Assembly: GCA_948465965.1 (NCBI GenBank)
Contig: CAOJYR010000010.1
Coordinates: forward strand, 1 to 49,026
Length of the DNA: 49,026 nucleotides
Origin: an uncultured Mycoplasmatota bacterium
GTDB lineage: Bacteria; Bacillota_I; Bacilli_A; RF39; UBA660
Direction of reading: 5' to 3'
A program made the translations under genes and the position numbers. Positions 8,076-16,989 of this stretch are shown here, one piece after another; the stretch's first letter is position 1; each line of letters begins with the position of its first letter. The notes below the pieces were generated by a model that saw nothing but the letters and a program-made list of their open reading frames with translations, was not told the DNA's origin and did no database searches.

Positions 8076-10247
8076 ATGAAGAAGGAATTGTTAGTACCAG
8101 TTGGTAATATGGATAGTTTATATCAGGCTGTTATGAATGGGGCTGATGCTGTATATTTAGGTGGTAAGCGTTTCGGTGCCAGAAAGTTTGCTTTAAATTT
8201 TTCAAACGATGAGATTGTAGATGCTATTAGGTTTTGTCATTTATATGGTGTTAAGCTTTATGTTACTATGAATACTTTAGTAAAAGATGATGAAGTTTCT
8301 TCTTTTTTAGAACAGGTTCTTTTTCTGCATAAAAATGGAGTTGATGCTATTATTATGCAGGATTTTGGAATGATTTCTTTGATAAGGCAAATGTATCCTA
8401 ATTTGGAACTTCATGCTTCAACACAAGCTAATAATTCATCTTACGACACTGTAAAAATGTTTTATGATATGGGAGTGAAAAGGGTTGTTTTTTCTAGGGA
8501 ATTATCCATTGATGAAATTAATAATATAAATGTTCCGATTGAAAAGGAAGTTTTTATTCATGGTGCCCTTTGCATTAGTTATTCTGGCTGTTGCTTAATG
8601 AGTAGTATGATTGGGGGAAGAAGTGGAAATCGAGGAGAATGTGCAGGGAGTTGTCGTCTTCCTTATAGCTTAAAGCATTTTAATGAAATTATTTCTAAGG
8701 ATAAATACTTACTTAGTACTAGAGAGTTAAATACTAGTTCTTATTTTAAGGAATTGATGGATAGTAATATTTTTAGTTTTAAGATAGAAGGTAGAATGAA
8801 AAGTCCGGAGTATGTTGGCTTTATTACTAAGTTTTATCGTAATTTAATTGATAATTATTCATCTGTTAATTTAGAAGAAGAAACTAATAAACTTAGAACT
8901 ATTTATAATAGGGAGTTTACTTCAGGACACTTATTTCATTGTGATATAAACGATCTTATGAATATTACTAGTCCTAATCATATAGGTCTTCCGATTGGTA
9001 GAGTTATAGAAGTAACTCCTAAGAAAATAAAGATAAAGTTAAATCGTGAACTTCATCAACAAGATGGTATTCGATTTATGAAAAGTGGTAAAGGTTTTAT
9101 TGTTAATTATTTGTATGATGAAAAGGGTAATTTGGTTTCTTTTAGTAATAATATATGTTATGTAGATAACAGGATTGGTCTTTTAGAGTGTGATGTTGTT
9201 TCTAAAACTCTTGATTTTAATTTGATGAATTGTTTGAAAAATCTTCCTAAAAGAAAGATTTTAGTTACACTTAGAGTTATTGCTGTGGTCGGTGAAAGGT
9301 TATCTATTGAGATTTGTGATGGTGTTCATATAGTTAGACAATTTGGTGGTATTGTGGAGGAGGCAAGCAGGATTCCAACTACTGAGGAGCGAATAAAGAT
9401 GCAAGTTGAAAAACTTGGAGAGACTCCTTTTGTTAGTAGAGATACTGTAGTTATTTCATCTGATAATGCCTTTGTTTCTATAAAAGAAATAAATGCACTT
9501 AGACGAAGTGTTGTTAATGCATTGATTGATAAGAGAGTAAAATGTAATAGTGACGTGGTTATTAATAAGGTTGATTTTGCACTTAAAGGTACCGATTTTC
9601 AACCAGGAATTAGTTGTCTAGTTTATACAGAAGAACAACTTAATGTTTGTCTTGGACTTGATTTTAAACGTATTTATGTTCATAATTTAAGTTTGTATAA
9701 TAAGTATAAAAGTTTTGGAAATGTTTACTATAGAATTCCTCGCTGTTTGTATCATATATCTCCTTTGGCAGTTGATAATAATTTATTGGGTGATTATACC
9801 TCCCTTTGTAATAGTAATTTGATGGGAGATTATTCTTTAAATGTTACTAATATTTATAGTGCCTACTATTTATATAAAATGGGATTTGATGTTGTTACTT
9901 TATCGGTTGAGTTAACACAGATGGAAATTGTTAATTTTATTAATCATTTTACCCAAAAATTTGGAAGTAGTCCTAGAATAGAGGTTCTGGGTTATGGACG
10001 ATGTGAGAATATGGTTATCAAGGGAAATATTTTAAATTTAGATGCGTTTGATTATAATTATAATTTAGTTGATTTAAGAAAAAGGTGTTTTCCTGTATAT
10101 TATGATTCGATTAATACGTATATTTTGAATTATGAAAATTTTAATTTAGATAATATAGAGTTTATTAGAAAGTATGCTGATATTCGATTACAGTTTTATA
10201 ATGAAGAGGGGGATTCTATTTTAAAAGTTGTAAATAAGTATCAATAA
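8076..10247 (+). CDS. U32 family protein, RlhA-like (23S rRNA hydroxylation) or related peptidase
   Basis: A 723-residue member of the peptidase U32 family with the long C-terminal extension found in RlhA-like proteins. RlhA hydroxylates 23S rRNA C2501 in E. coli; other U32 members modify tRNA or act as collagenases. The family signature begins at Glu158 (EVFIHGALC) with Cys166 and Cys173. Cys189 and Cys193 follow (GECAGSC), giving the cysteine set thought to hold an iron-sulfur cluster. I place the start at ATG 8076; a GTG at 8067 lies in the ribosome-site region. The C-terminal about 150 residues are less conserved. It is probably an RNA hydroxylase rather than a protease, but the substrate is unproven. 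Confidence 0.85.
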   Translation: MKKELLVPVGNMDSLYQAVMNGADAVYLGGKRFGARKFALNFSNDEIVDAIRFCHLYGVKLYVTMNTLVKDDEVSSFLEQVLFLHKNGVDAIIMQDFGMISLIRQMYPNLELHASTQANNSSYDTVKMFYDMGVKRVVFSRELSIDEINNINVPIEKEVFIHGALCISYSGCCLMSSMIGGRSGNRGECAGSCRLPYSLKHFNEIISKDKYLLSTRELNTSSYFKELMDSNIFSFKIEGRMKSPEYVGFITKFYRNLIDNYSSVNLEEETNKLRTIYNREFTSGHLFHCDINDLMNITSPNHIGLPIGRVIEVTPKKIKIKLNRELHQQDGIRFMKSGKGFIVNYLYDEKGNLVSFSNNICYVDNRIGLLECDVVSKTLDFNLMNCLKNLPKRKILVTLRVIAVVGERLSIEICDGVHIVRQFGGIVEEASRIPTTEERIKMQVEKLGETPFVSRDTVVISSDNAFVSIKEINALRRSVVNALIDKRVKCNSDVVINKVDFALKGTDFQPGISCLVYTEEQLNVCLGLDFKRIYVHNLSLYNKYKSFGNVYYRIPRCLYHISPLAVDNNLLGDYTSLCNSNLMGDYSLNVTNIYSAYYLYKMGFDVVTLSVELTQMEIVNFINHFTQKFGSSPRIEVLGYGRCENMVIKGNILNLDAFDYNYNLVDLRKRCFPVYYDSINTYILNYENFNLDNIEFIRKYADIRLQFYNEEGDSILKVVNKYQ

Positions 10248-10311
10248 TTTATTTTCTTGTATAAAATTGGTATTATTTATGATAGAATATTAGTAGATAG
10301 GATGTGATTTG

Positions 10312-10836
10312 ATGACTAAAAAGGATGCTAGTGAGAAGAAAACTCCAATTAAGAATTATATTATTTTGGGAATAATATTTATAATTACTATAGGATTAAC
10401 TATTTATTTATGTAATTGGTATTATGTTTATGATGAGTATCAAAGAGAAACTCCAGTTATTAGGGGGACTTTATTTGAGATCACAACTGAGGAATTTGAT
10501 CATTATGTAATGGAAAATCCTACAACTGTCATTTATATGTGTACATCTAGTGACTTTGTGTGTCGAAATTATGAAAAAGATTTTAAAAAGTTAATAGATA
10601 ATCAAGGATTACAAGATGCAATTGTTTATGTTAATTTAAGTGAAGTTGACGTTAATCACTTTGTTGAACATTTTAATAGTACCTACAATTATAAGGTTAA
10701 GCTTACAAACAGTTATCCAGCTTTAGTAGTTTTTGAGGATGGTAAAGTTAGTAATATTTTACAAGGTAGCAATGAGCAGAAGCTTACAGTTGTAAAAACA
10801 AAACAGTTTATAGATATAAATAAGATAGGAGAGTAA
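10312..10836 (+). CDS. Membrane-anchored thioredoxin-fold protein lacking CxxC
   Basis: A 174-residue protein with one N-terminal membrane segment (about residues 15-35) and an extracytoplasmic thioredoxin-like domain. The expected active-site position reads CTSSDFVC instead of CxxC, so classic disulfide exchange is unlikely. The domain ends with the typical SYPALVVFEDG strand containing the cis-proline region. The ATG at 10312 follows a GGATGTG site. It precedes trmL by 24 bases, so cotranscription is likely. Confidence 0.65.
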   Translation: MTKKDASEKKTPIKNYIILGIIFIITIGLTIYLCNWYYVYDEYQRETPVIRGTLFEITTEEFDHYVMENPTTVIYMCTSSDFVCRNYEKDFKKLIDNQGLQDAIVYVNLSEVDVNHFVEHFNSTYNYKVKLTNSYPALVVFEDGKVSNILQGSNEQKLTVVKTKQFIDINKIGE

Positions 10837-10860
10837 TCTTCTTTTCATTAGGAGGAAATT

Positions 10861-11370
10861 ATGAATAATATTGTTTTATTTGAGCCAGAAATTCCACAAA
10901 ATACTGGTAATATTATGAGAACCTGTGTTGCTACTAATACGAAGCTTCATTTAATCAAACCACTTGGATTTGTTTTGGATGATGCCCATTTAAAAAGAAG
11001 TGGTGTTAATTATATTGATAAATTAGATTATGAAGTATATGAAAATTTTTCTGAATTTAAAAAGAAAAATCCAGGAATATATTATTATTTTACAAGATAT
11101 GGGAAGAAGCCACATACTAGTTTTGATTATAGTAATAAAAATAATGATCATTTGTATTTTATCTTTGGTAAGGAATCTACCGGTATCCCGAAAGCGATTT
11201 TAAAAGAGGATTTAGATCATTGTATGCGAATTCCTATGACTAGTAATGTTCGTGCATTAAATGTTTCTAATAGTGTTGCTATTGTTATATATGAAGTATT
11301 GCGTCAGCAAAATTATAATGATTTGCTTAGAATTGAACCTCATAAGGGTGCGGATTATTTAGAAAAATAG
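10861..11370 (+). CDS. trmL: tRNA (cytidine/uridine(34)-2'-O)-methyltransferase TrmL
   Basis: A SPOUT-fold enzyme that methylates the 2'-O of the wobble nucleotide in tRNA-Leu isoacceptors. The 169-residue length is typical. Motif 1 is EIPQNTGNIMRTC near the N-terminus. The knot region has FIFGKESTGIPKAIL, and the C-terminal SAM-binding loop is RIPMTSNVRALNVSNSVAI. A GGAGG site precedes the ATG. All key family motifs are present. Confidence 0.95.
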   Translation: MNNIVLFEPEIPQNTGNIMRTCVATNTKLHLIKPLGFVLDDAHLKRSGVNYIDKLDYEVYENFSEFKKKNPGIYYYFTRYGKKPHTSFDYSNKNNDHLYFIFGKESTGIPKAILKEDLDHCMRIPMTSNVRALNVSNSVAIVIYEVLRQQNYNDLLRIEPHKGADYLEK

Positions 11371-11384
11371 GCTATATTATAAGA

Positions 11385-11415
11385 GAATATGAAATGATTA
11401 CTACTGGTAATTATT
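11385..11415 (+). promoter_or_regulatory. Possible SigF-type promoter of sigG
   Basis: GAATA (11385-11389) and GGTAATTATT (11406-11415), 16 bp apart, resemble the B. subtilis SigF pattern GYWTA / GGNRAHAHTR with mismatches. A second GAATA at 11424-11428 with CAATATT 18 bp downstream could be a weaker SigG-type site. sigG is read by SigF and SigG in B. subtilis. This is inference from short motifs in AT-rich DNA. Confidence 0.25.
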
Positions 11416-11472
11416 TTTTTATTGAATAAAAAAATTTTTTCTATACCAATATTATGGTGTGGAGGAAAATAT

Positions 11473-12249
11473 ATGGCAAAATATAAAGTAGAAATAAGTG
11501 GTATTGATACAAATAGTATTCCTGTACTTAGTAATGAGGAGATGAATGAGCTATTCAAAAAACTTAAAGAGGGCGATATGTTTGCCCGTGATTTGTTAGT
11601 CAATGGTAATTTGAAACTTGTTTTATCTTTGTTGAAAAGATTTAATAATAGGAATGAGAATATGGATGATTTGTTTCAAATAGGATGTATTGGTTTAGTG
11701 AAAGCTATTGATAATTTTGATTTGAGTCATGAAGTTAAATTTTCAACATATGCGGTACCAATGATTTTGGGTGAGGTGAGAAGGTATTTACGCGATAATA
11801 ATAGTATTCGGGTTAGTAGATCCTTGAAAGATACTGCTTATAGAGCATTAAAATTTAAGGAGGAATACCTGAATGACCATGGAAAGGAACCTGATATTTT
11901 AGAGATTGCAAAGAATTTGGATACAGAACCCTTTAACGTTATTAATGCTCTTGATTCATTGAGAGAACCAGTTAGTATGTTTGAACCTATTTATTCAGAT
12001 GGTGGTGATACTGTTTATTTATTTGATCAAATTGAGGATAAGAGTACAAATAGTAATGGATTTTCTGAAAGATTGGCTATAGAAGATGCTATCGATAAAC
12101 TTGAAGAAAGGGAAAAATTTATTCTTGATGAGCGTTTTATTATTGGAAAAACACAAATGGAGATTGCAGAGGAGTTAGGTATTAGTCAGGCTCAGGTTTC
12201 TAGGATTGAGAAAGGAGCAATTAAGCAATTGAAGAAAGTTTTAAAATAG
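11473..12249 (+). CDS. sigG: RNA polymerase sporulation sigma factor SigG
   Basis: The late forespore-specific sigma factor. The 258 residues align along their full length with SigG: an N-terminal KVEISGIDT segment characteristic of SigG, region 2 (LVNGNLKLVL, DDLFQIGCIGL, KFSTYAVPMI), region 3 (SRSLKD) and region 4 with the helix-turn-helix KTQMEIAEELGISQAQVSRIEK. The ATG at 11473 is preceded by GGAGG. A TTG upstream at 11422 would add 17 unrelated residues. It heads an apparent operon with ylmC and yunB, and in B. subtilis ylmC also lies just downstream of sigG. spoIIGA and sigE are not in the window. Confidence 0.97.
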   Translation: MAKYKVEISGIDTNSIPVLSNEEMNELFKKLKEGDMFARDLLVNGNLKLVLSLLKRFNNRNENMDDLFQIGCIGLVKAIDNFDLSHEVKFSTYAVPMILGEVRRYLRDNNSIRVSRSLKDTAYRALKFKEEYLNDHGKEPDILEIAKNLDTEPFNVINALDSLREPVSMFEPIYSDGGDTVYLFDQIEDKSTNSNGFSERLAIEDAIDKLEEREKFILDERFIIGKTQMEIAEELGISQAQVSRIEKGAIKQLKKVLK

Positions 12250-12276
12250 TGTGCATATACTTTACTAGGTGGTATA

Positions 12277-12504
12277 ATGCGTTTATCTGATTTGCAAAGT
12301 AAAAATATTGTTAATGTTGCTGATGGTAAGAATATTGGTAATATTATAGATGTTAATGTTGGAGCTGATGGAAGTATAGAATCTTTAATAATAGAGGCCA
12401 GTAAAAACTTTTTTGCTCTTAATAGAGAAAGTGATACAGAGATAAATTGGAAGGATATTACTAAGATAGGTGAAGATGTTATTTTAGTAAATACGAGACT
12501 ATGA
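12277..12504 (+). CDS. ylmC: YlmC/YmxH family PRC-barrel sporulation protein
   Basis: A 75-residue single-domain PRC-barrel protein of the YlmC/YmxH family. The fold signature is the N-terminal LSDLQSKNIVNVADGKNIG, and the conserved end is WKDITKIGEDVILV. Family members are widespread in spore formers and expressed during sporulation, but their molecular role is not known. AGGTGG lies at good spacing before the ATG. The stop overlaps the start of yunB by four bases (ATGA), indicating translational coupling. Synteny with sigG supports the call. Confidence 0.9.
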   Translation: MRLSDLQSKNIVNVADGKNIGNIIDVNVGADGSIESLIIEASKNFFALNRESDTEINWKDITKIGEDVILVNTRL

Positions 12505-13223
12505 AAAAATATATTAAAATATTATTAATTGTTTTATTCTCTGTCTTTCTTGGGTCTTTTTTTTTGATTCAGATTCTTAGTATTAGGATTAATCCTATTT
12601 TATATAATTATGTTAATTTGGAAGTTGAAAGAATTACTTCTAATGTTGTAGATGGAACTGTTAATGAAATTTTAGCGGATGATTTGGATGATCAGCTTTT
12701 TTCTATAAGTAAAAATAGTAATGGTGAAATTGAGATGGTTGATTATAATACTAAGGAAGTGAATAAATTATTAGGTAAGATTTCTAATAATATACAAAAT
12801 AAATTAATTTCTCTTGAAGATGGAAACCTTAAAGATTTTATGGTTTCGGATGCTTTTAGAGGGAAGAAATTTTATCATGTAAAAAATGGGGTTGTGTGTG
12901 AGATACCTATGGGTGCGTTAAGTGGTAATGGCTTTTTATCTAATGTTGGTCCTGTTATCCCTATAAAGATGTCTTTTTTAGGTCAAGTTAGTTGTAATTT
13001 AAAAACGAAGGTTACTAATTATGGTATAAATAATTTATATTTGGAAATTAGTGTTCATGTTGAAGTGAAAGAGCGAGTTACAATGCCTAAGATGTCTAAG
13101 GATAGTGTAGTAGAGGTTGATGCACCATTAACTGTGAAAATTATTCAAGGTGTAGTACCTGAATATTATGGTGGGAGTATTAATCAGGATTCTAATATAT
13201 TTTCGTTACCAAATAATGATTAA
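12501..13223 (+). CDS. yunB: Sporulation protein YunB
   Basis: A 240-residue protein with an N-terminal membrane anchor (about residues 5-27) and an extracytoplasmic domain. The recognisable YunB features are the RINPILYNYVNLEVER segment, the GNGFLSNVGPVIPI segment in the middle and the terminal VPEYYGG. In B. subtilis yunB is controlled by SigE and needed for full sporulation; its biochemical role is unknown. It starts within the ylmC stop codon. In B. subtilis yunB lies close to yutD, the next gene here. Confidence 0.88.
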   Translation: MKKYIKILLIVLFSVFLGSFFLIQILSIRINPILYNYVNLEVERITSNVVDGTVNEILADDLDDQLFSISKNSNGEIEMVDYNTKEVNKLLGKISNNIQNKLISLEDGNLKDFMVSDAFRGKKFYHVKNGVVCEIPMGALSGNGFLSNVGPVIPIKMSFLGQVSCNLKTKVTNYGINNLYLEISVHVEVKERVTMPKMSKDSVVEVDAPLTVKIIQGVVPEYYGGSINQDSNIFSLPNND

Positions 13224-13256
13224 TTATGGTATACTTTATATAGTAGAGGTGGGCAT

Positions 13257-13535
13257 ATGAAAAATATAAAAATAAATAATAGTGAGTATGAGCTGATTGA
13301 AAATTGTGATGATTGTTTTTCTTTAGAGGATATTTTAGATAAGGTTACTGATTATTTTGATGATTTTGATTATATATTTGGTGACTATGCTTATGATAAA
13401 GTAAGATTAAAGGGTTTTTATGATAGTAACAATAACAAGGTAAAAGATATTAATGATATAAGCAATTTAGAAGATTATAGATCTAATTATTGCAGTTTTG
13501 GTTCTAAGACTTTTTTATTAAAAAAAATTAAATAA
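13257..13535 (+). CDS. yutD: YutD-like protein (DUF1027)
   Basis: A 92-residue protein resembling YutD: an N-terminal YELIENC segment, a DYIFGDYAYDKVRLKGFY motif and an NYCSFGSKTFLLKK ending. Function is unknown in all species; the family is conserved in Bacilli. AGAGGTGG precedes the ATG. It follows yunB by 33 bases and so probably belongs to the same transcript or a closely linked one. Confidence 0.85.
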   Translation: MKNIKINNSEYELIENCDDCFSLEDILDKVTDYFDDFDYIFGDYAYDKVRLKGFYDSNNNKVKDINDISNLEDYRSNYCSFGSKTFLLKKIK

Positions 13536-13600
13536 TGGTTGTATTTATTCATAATTATGATAAAATTATATTATATGAATAATAAGGGAGGATGTAATAG

Positions 13601-13882
13601 ATGGATAGTAATAATGTAGCAGAAGAGAAAAAAATGATGACTATTATTAAAGATGATGGTTCTAAAGAGGAAGTCGAAGTTGTTTTGGCTTTTGAATTTA
13701 AAGATACACAAAAAGAGTATGTTATTTATACCAAAAATGAGCGAGATGAAAATAATAATATTACAGTTTATGTTTCTAATGTAGATCGTTCTTCTGGTGA
13801 AGCAAAACTTTTAGGTGTTGATGATGAAGAAGAATGGAATCGTGTTAAGGATGTTTTACGTGAACTTTCGAAAGCTGAATAG
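13601..13882 (+). CDS. DUF1292 family protein (YrzB-like)
   Basis: A 93-residue acidic cytosolic protein with the DUF1292 pattern: IIKDDGSKEEVEVVLAFEF, then an EYVIYTKNE strand, then a terminal EEEWNRVKDVL helix. In B. subtilis such a gene (yrzB) accompanies yrrL-yrrK; here it sits between yutD and an unknown coiled-coil gene. The AAGGGAGG site is strong. Role unknown. Confidence 0.88.
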   Translation: MDSNNVAEEKKMMTIIKDDGSKEEVEVVLAFEFKDTQKEYVIYTKNERDENNNITVYVSNVDRSSGEAKLLGVDDEEEWNRVKDVLRELSKAE

Positions 13883-13899
13883 TTAGGGAGGTTTATTAT

Positions 13900-15201
13900 A
13901 TGAATGATAATATTAAATTAATTGAGGCTACGGATAATGTTTTATTAGAAAAGATTAGAAAAATAAAATTTAAGTCTAACTCTTTTTCTAAAATATCTAA
14001 CAAATGGAAGAATCGTAAGATTTCTTCACCAATTATAAAGCGTTTTAAATTTAGGCTTGCTAGTGTAAATGATGTTAATTCTGTACAAACTGAGTGGAAA
14101 AACGTTAAATCATTTGGAACTAGGCCTTTAAGTGTAAGTAATGATATGTATACAGGGTTTAAGAAAAATTCTGCAAATGTTTATTTTGACACTGATATGC
14201 ATGATATGTTAAGAAAGGTTGGCTTTGAAGAATCTTCTACTCATTCTAGTGCCGATGTTGAGTTTGATTCTGATGAAATTCAAACCGCTGTAAGTGATGC
14301 ATTTAATGTTTCTGATACAGAAGTAGATAAAAATGTAAGTCCAGAGGATGTTAGTAGTGCTTTAAAAGAAGACAATGTAAGTAGTCATATCACTACAAAC
14401 GAGGCTGGGAAGGCTAGGATTGATAAATTTTCTGATTCTGATCATTTGTATGGATTTAGAAGGGAAGAGATTGATCCTACCTTTAGGATTACACCTATAG
14501 ATGAAAACAGTTTTGGATTTGTTGATATTCCAGCTAATGTTAATGATGATGTTTTTGGTATAAAACCTGAAATTAATCAAGGTGAACATGAAACGAAACA
14601 GGAAATATATAATGGATTATTTTCAGATGAAGAAGCTATTAATGGAGAAGAAACTTCAGAACATAATGTGATAGAAACTAGTTATACTAATAGGGAGGTT
14701 CCAATTGTGGTGCCTGAAAAAAATAGTTTTGAACTGTTTAAGTTTGATGATTCTTTTACGAATACTGCGTCTAGTGATCTTGATCAGGATACAGTTACAA
14801 TTCCTAGTAGTAGCGTAGTGGCAGATTTAGAAAAGAAAATAGAGAACGCTACTAGTCTTACTGAAGTTAATAAGTTATTAAAAGAGATTAAACGATTGAA
14901 TGATGAAGCTGCAGAGAAGAAACGAATGGCTGAGGAGGCTAGAAAACAGGCTGAGGATGCTGAGTATCAATTAAATGAAAAAGAACAGGAAACAGCAAAG
15001 GCTTTTCAAGAATTATTAGCTAGAAAAGAAGAATTGGCAGCATCAATTGTAGAGGACGAGGCGGAATTAAAGGAAAATGAAGCAAAATTACAGGAAAGTC
15101 ATGCAAGGTCTGCTGAACTAGATGCGATGATAAAAAATATGCATGATGTTATGGGAAATGTTGGTTTTAGTTATGAAATGCATACTGGAAAGGGAAAGTA
15201 A
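13900..15201 (+). CDS. Hypothetical acidic protein with C-terminal coiled coil
   Basis: A 433-residue soluble protein with no family I recognise. The first 65 residues are basic (Lys/Arg-rich, with many Ser). The middle (about 65-305) is acidic and low in complexity with many Ser, Asp, Asn and Val. Residues about 310-415 form a long charged coiled coil (EAAEKKRMAEEARKQAEDAE region). This layout would suit a scaffold or structural protein. It follows the DUF1292 gene by 17 bases and is followed by a strong terminator. Confidence 0.75.
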   Translation: MNDNIKLIEATDNVLLEKIRKIKFKSNSFSKISNKWKNRKISSPIIKRFKFRLASVNDVNSVQTEWKNVKSFGTRPLSVSNDMYTGFKKNSANVYFDTDMHDMLRKVGFEESSTHSSADVEFDSDEIQTAVSDAFNVSDTEVDKNVSPEDVSSALKEDNVSSHITTNEAGKARIDKFSDSDHLYGFRREEIDPTFRITPIDENSFGFVDIPANVNDDVFGIKPEINQGEHETKQEIYNGLFSDEEAINGEETSEHNVIETSYTNREVPIVVPEKNSFELFKFDDSFTNTASSDLDQDTVTIPSSSVVADLEKKIENATSLTEVNKLLKEIKRLNDEAAEKKRMAEEARKQAEDAEYQLNEKEQETAKAFQELLARKEELAASIVEDEAELKENEAKLQESHARSAELDAMIKNMHDVMGNVGFSYEMHTGKGK

Positions 15202-15217
15202 TCTTTCTCTTTTTTTT
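15191..15217 (+). terminator. Intrinsic terminator overlapping the stop codon of the coiled-coil gene
   Basis: AGGGAAAG and CTTTCTCT pair around a TAAT loop that contains the stop codon, followed by seven T residues. Confidence 0.8.
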
Positions 15218-15226
15218 GCATAAAAT
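15199..15226 (+). promoter_or_regulatory. Possible SigE-type promoter of yutH
   Basis: TAATCTT (15199-15205) and CATAAAAT (15219-15226) are 13 bp apart and match the SigE consensus KMATATT / CATACAHT at six of seven and seven of eight positions. The -35 falls in the terminator hairpin loop and 3' arm. yutH is a mother-cell gene in B. subtilis. Confidence 0.45.
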
Positions 15227-15243
15227 TTAATGAGTTGATTTAG

Positions 15244-16101
15244 ATGAAAAATATGGTTATGTACTATTATGGTTTAACTAATCTTAATTCTTACAGGGAA
15301 AAAAATAAGTTTATATTTAGAAATAATGATGGTATTTTTGTTTTAGAACCTATCAATAATAGAGAAAGAGTATTTAGTGTATATAGATTTTTATTAAATG
15401 ATAAGAGATATTTTAAAATTTTAACTAATATTAATAGTAGTATATTTACTAATATATATGGTGTTGACTATGTATTGTTAAAGAGAAGTGAAGATTATTA
15501 TGATCTCTCAAAAGAGATATTAAAATATAATATAGTTGAGAATAGTAGCTTGTTGGATAAACCTGATTGGGCAGTTTTATGGGAATCTAAGTTAGATTAT
15601 TATGAGTATCAAATTGCTCATATTTCTGGTAATTATCCTTTGATTGATGAAAGTTTGTCATACTTTATAGGTATGGGTGAGAATGCAATAAGTTATTTTA
15701 GATATAATGTTATTAATGTTGATGAACCTATTGTTATTAGTCACCGCAGAATTGATAAAGAGGATTTTTTTAATCCATTAAATGTTGTTTTTGATTATAG
15801 GTCCAGAGATATTAGTGAGTATTTAAAGTATTTGTTTTTTAATAAGGATATTGATGATTTTGATTTTCATGCTTTTTTTAAGAAATTAAAATTTGACAGA
15901 AACGAATTTATTCTATTATTCTCTAGAATGCTTTTTCCATCATTTTATTTTGATTTATATGATGCTGTTGTTAATAAAAATGAGGATCAAAAGATACTTG
16001 TTGATGTTATAAAAAAGGTTGGAGATTATGAAAGATTTTTAATAACTATATATAATCATATAAATGGGATAGTTGAAATTCCGAAGGTCGATTGGCTATA
16101 A
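15244..16101 (+). CDS. yutH: YutH-like spore coat kinase-fold protein
   Basis: A 285-residue protein resembling YutH, a CotS-family spore coat protein with a degenerate kinase fold. Recognisable segments are YFIGMGENAISYFRYN, ISHRRID and VVFDYRSRDISEYLKYL, and the late SRMLFPSFYFDLYD. The SHRR segment replaces the kinase catalytic loop HxD, so enzymatic activity is doubtful. In B. subtilis yutH is adjacent to yutI, and here a yutI-like gene follows convergently. No good Shine-Dalgarno is visible; the leader would be very short if the SigE-like promoter is real. Confidence 0.82.
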   Translation: MKNMVMYYYGLTNLNSYREKNKFIFRNNDGIFVLEPINNRERVFSVYRFLLNDKRYFKILTNINSSIFTNIYGVDYVLLKRSEDYYDLSKEILKYNIVENSSLLDKPDWAVLWESKLDYYEYQIAHISGNYPLIDESLSYFIGMGENAISYFRYNVINVDEPIVISHRRIDKEDFFNPLNVVFDYRSRDISEYLKYLFFNKDIDDFDFHAFFKKLKFDRNEFILLFSRMLFPSFYFDLYDAVVNKNEDQKILVDVIKKVGDYERFLITIYNHINGIVEIPKVDWL

Positions 16102-16111
16102 AAAAGAAATG

Positions 16112-16354
16112 TTATACAACATTTCTGACCTCTTTTATTTCTGGTATTTCATTCATTAATAGCTGTTCTATTCCATCTTTTAGGGTTATATCCATCATTG
16201 GGCAATCTTCACATGCTCCTGATAGTCTAACATAAACTATATTATCTTCATATTTGATAAAATCTAAGTTACCTCCATCGTTCATTATAAAGGGTTTTAG
16301 TTTATCTATTAAAGCAATTATTTTTAAATTTATATTTTCATTTTGTTTTTTCAT
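16112..16354 (-). CDS. yutI: NifU-like scaffold domain protein (YutI)
   Basis: An 80-residue protein consisting of the C-terminal NifU domain that carries or transfers iron-sulfur clusters. It has the characteristic LKPFIMNDGGNLDFIKYED and the GACEDCPMMDITLKDGIE segment with the Cys-x-x-Cys pair. I place the start at ATG 16354 because GGTG lies seven bases upstream; an ATG at 16372 lacks a site. It is convergent with the yutH-like gene, with only 10 bases between stops. Confidence 0.93.
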   Translation of the reverse strand: MKKQNENINLKIIALIDKLKPFIMNDGGNLDFIKYEDNIVYVRLSGACEDCPMMDITLKDGIEQLLMNEIPEIKEVRNVV

Positions 16355-16457
16355 ATTATTCACCACAATCATTATAACTTTTTTCCTTACTTTAGTAAAG
16401 TATTATTTCTTGTTATAAATTGAATTTAATGATATAATCATTGAAGAAGGTGTTTAG

Positions 16458-16829
16458 ATGACTAAGTATAAAAAGGATGATATAGTAACAGGATGTGTTA
16501 CTGGAATTGAGAAATATGGAATTTTTGTTAGTTTAGATGATTATAATAGTGGTCTTATTCATATTTCTGAGATTTCTAGCTCGTTTGTAAGAAATCCAGC
16601 TGATTATGTTAGTATAGGTGAGACAATAAGGGTTAAGGTCTTAGAAGATGAGGGGAATGATTCTTTTCATGTTAAATTAACTATAAAAGATATTGATTAT
16701 CGAATTAATAGAAAGAGAAAAAATAAGATTATAGAAACTTCTAAAGGATTTTCAACGCTAAAAGTTATGCTTCCTATATGGATTGAGGAAAAAGAGGAAG
16801 AAATTGCTATGAAAATCATTGAAAATTAA
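16458..16829 (+). CDS. S1 domain RNA-binding protein (CvfD/YugI-like)
   Basis: A 123-residue protein with one S1 domain (about residues 3-75: DDIVTGCVTGIEKYGIFVSL, GLIHISEIS, VKVLEDEGNDSFHVKLTIKD) and a basic then acidic C-terminal tail. Proteins of this kind (general stress protein 13, CvfD) bind ribosomes or RNA and affect gene expression after transcription in Firmicutes. GAAGGTG precedes the ATG. It lies just upstream of the tRNA cluster, which has its own promoter. Confidence 0.85.
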   Translation: MTKYKKDDIVTGCVTGIEKYGIFVSLDDYNSGLIHISEISSSFVRNPADYVSIGETIRVKVLEDEGNDSFHVKLTIKDIDYRINRKRKNKIIETSKGFSTLKVMLPIWIEEKEEEIAMKIIEN

Positions 16830-16857
16830 AAAAAATGAAAAAAAATTGATGATAGTG

Positions 16858-16886
16858 TTGACAAAAGACTTATAAATTGATATATT
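16858..16886 (+). promoter_or_regulatory. Promoter of the first tRNA operon
   Basis: TTGACA at 16858-16863 and TATATT at 16881-16886 are separated by 17 bp; tRNA-Val begins at 16911. Confidence 0.75.
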
Positions 16887-16910
16887 TAATACTGTCAATT
16901 GGTTAGTTTT

Positions 16911-16987
16911 GGGCGATTAGCTCAGTTGGTTAGAGCACCTGCCTTACAAGCAGGGGGTCATAGGTTCGAGTCCTATATCGCCCACCA
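16911..16987 (+). tRNA. tRNA-Val (UAC)
   Basis: A 77-nt cloverleaf with acceptor GGGCGAT/ATCGCCC, anticodon loop CTTACAA and encoded CCA. It is the tRNA expected to read the GTA specifier of the valS T-box at 22108. Confidence 0.97.
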
Positions 16988-16989
16988 TT

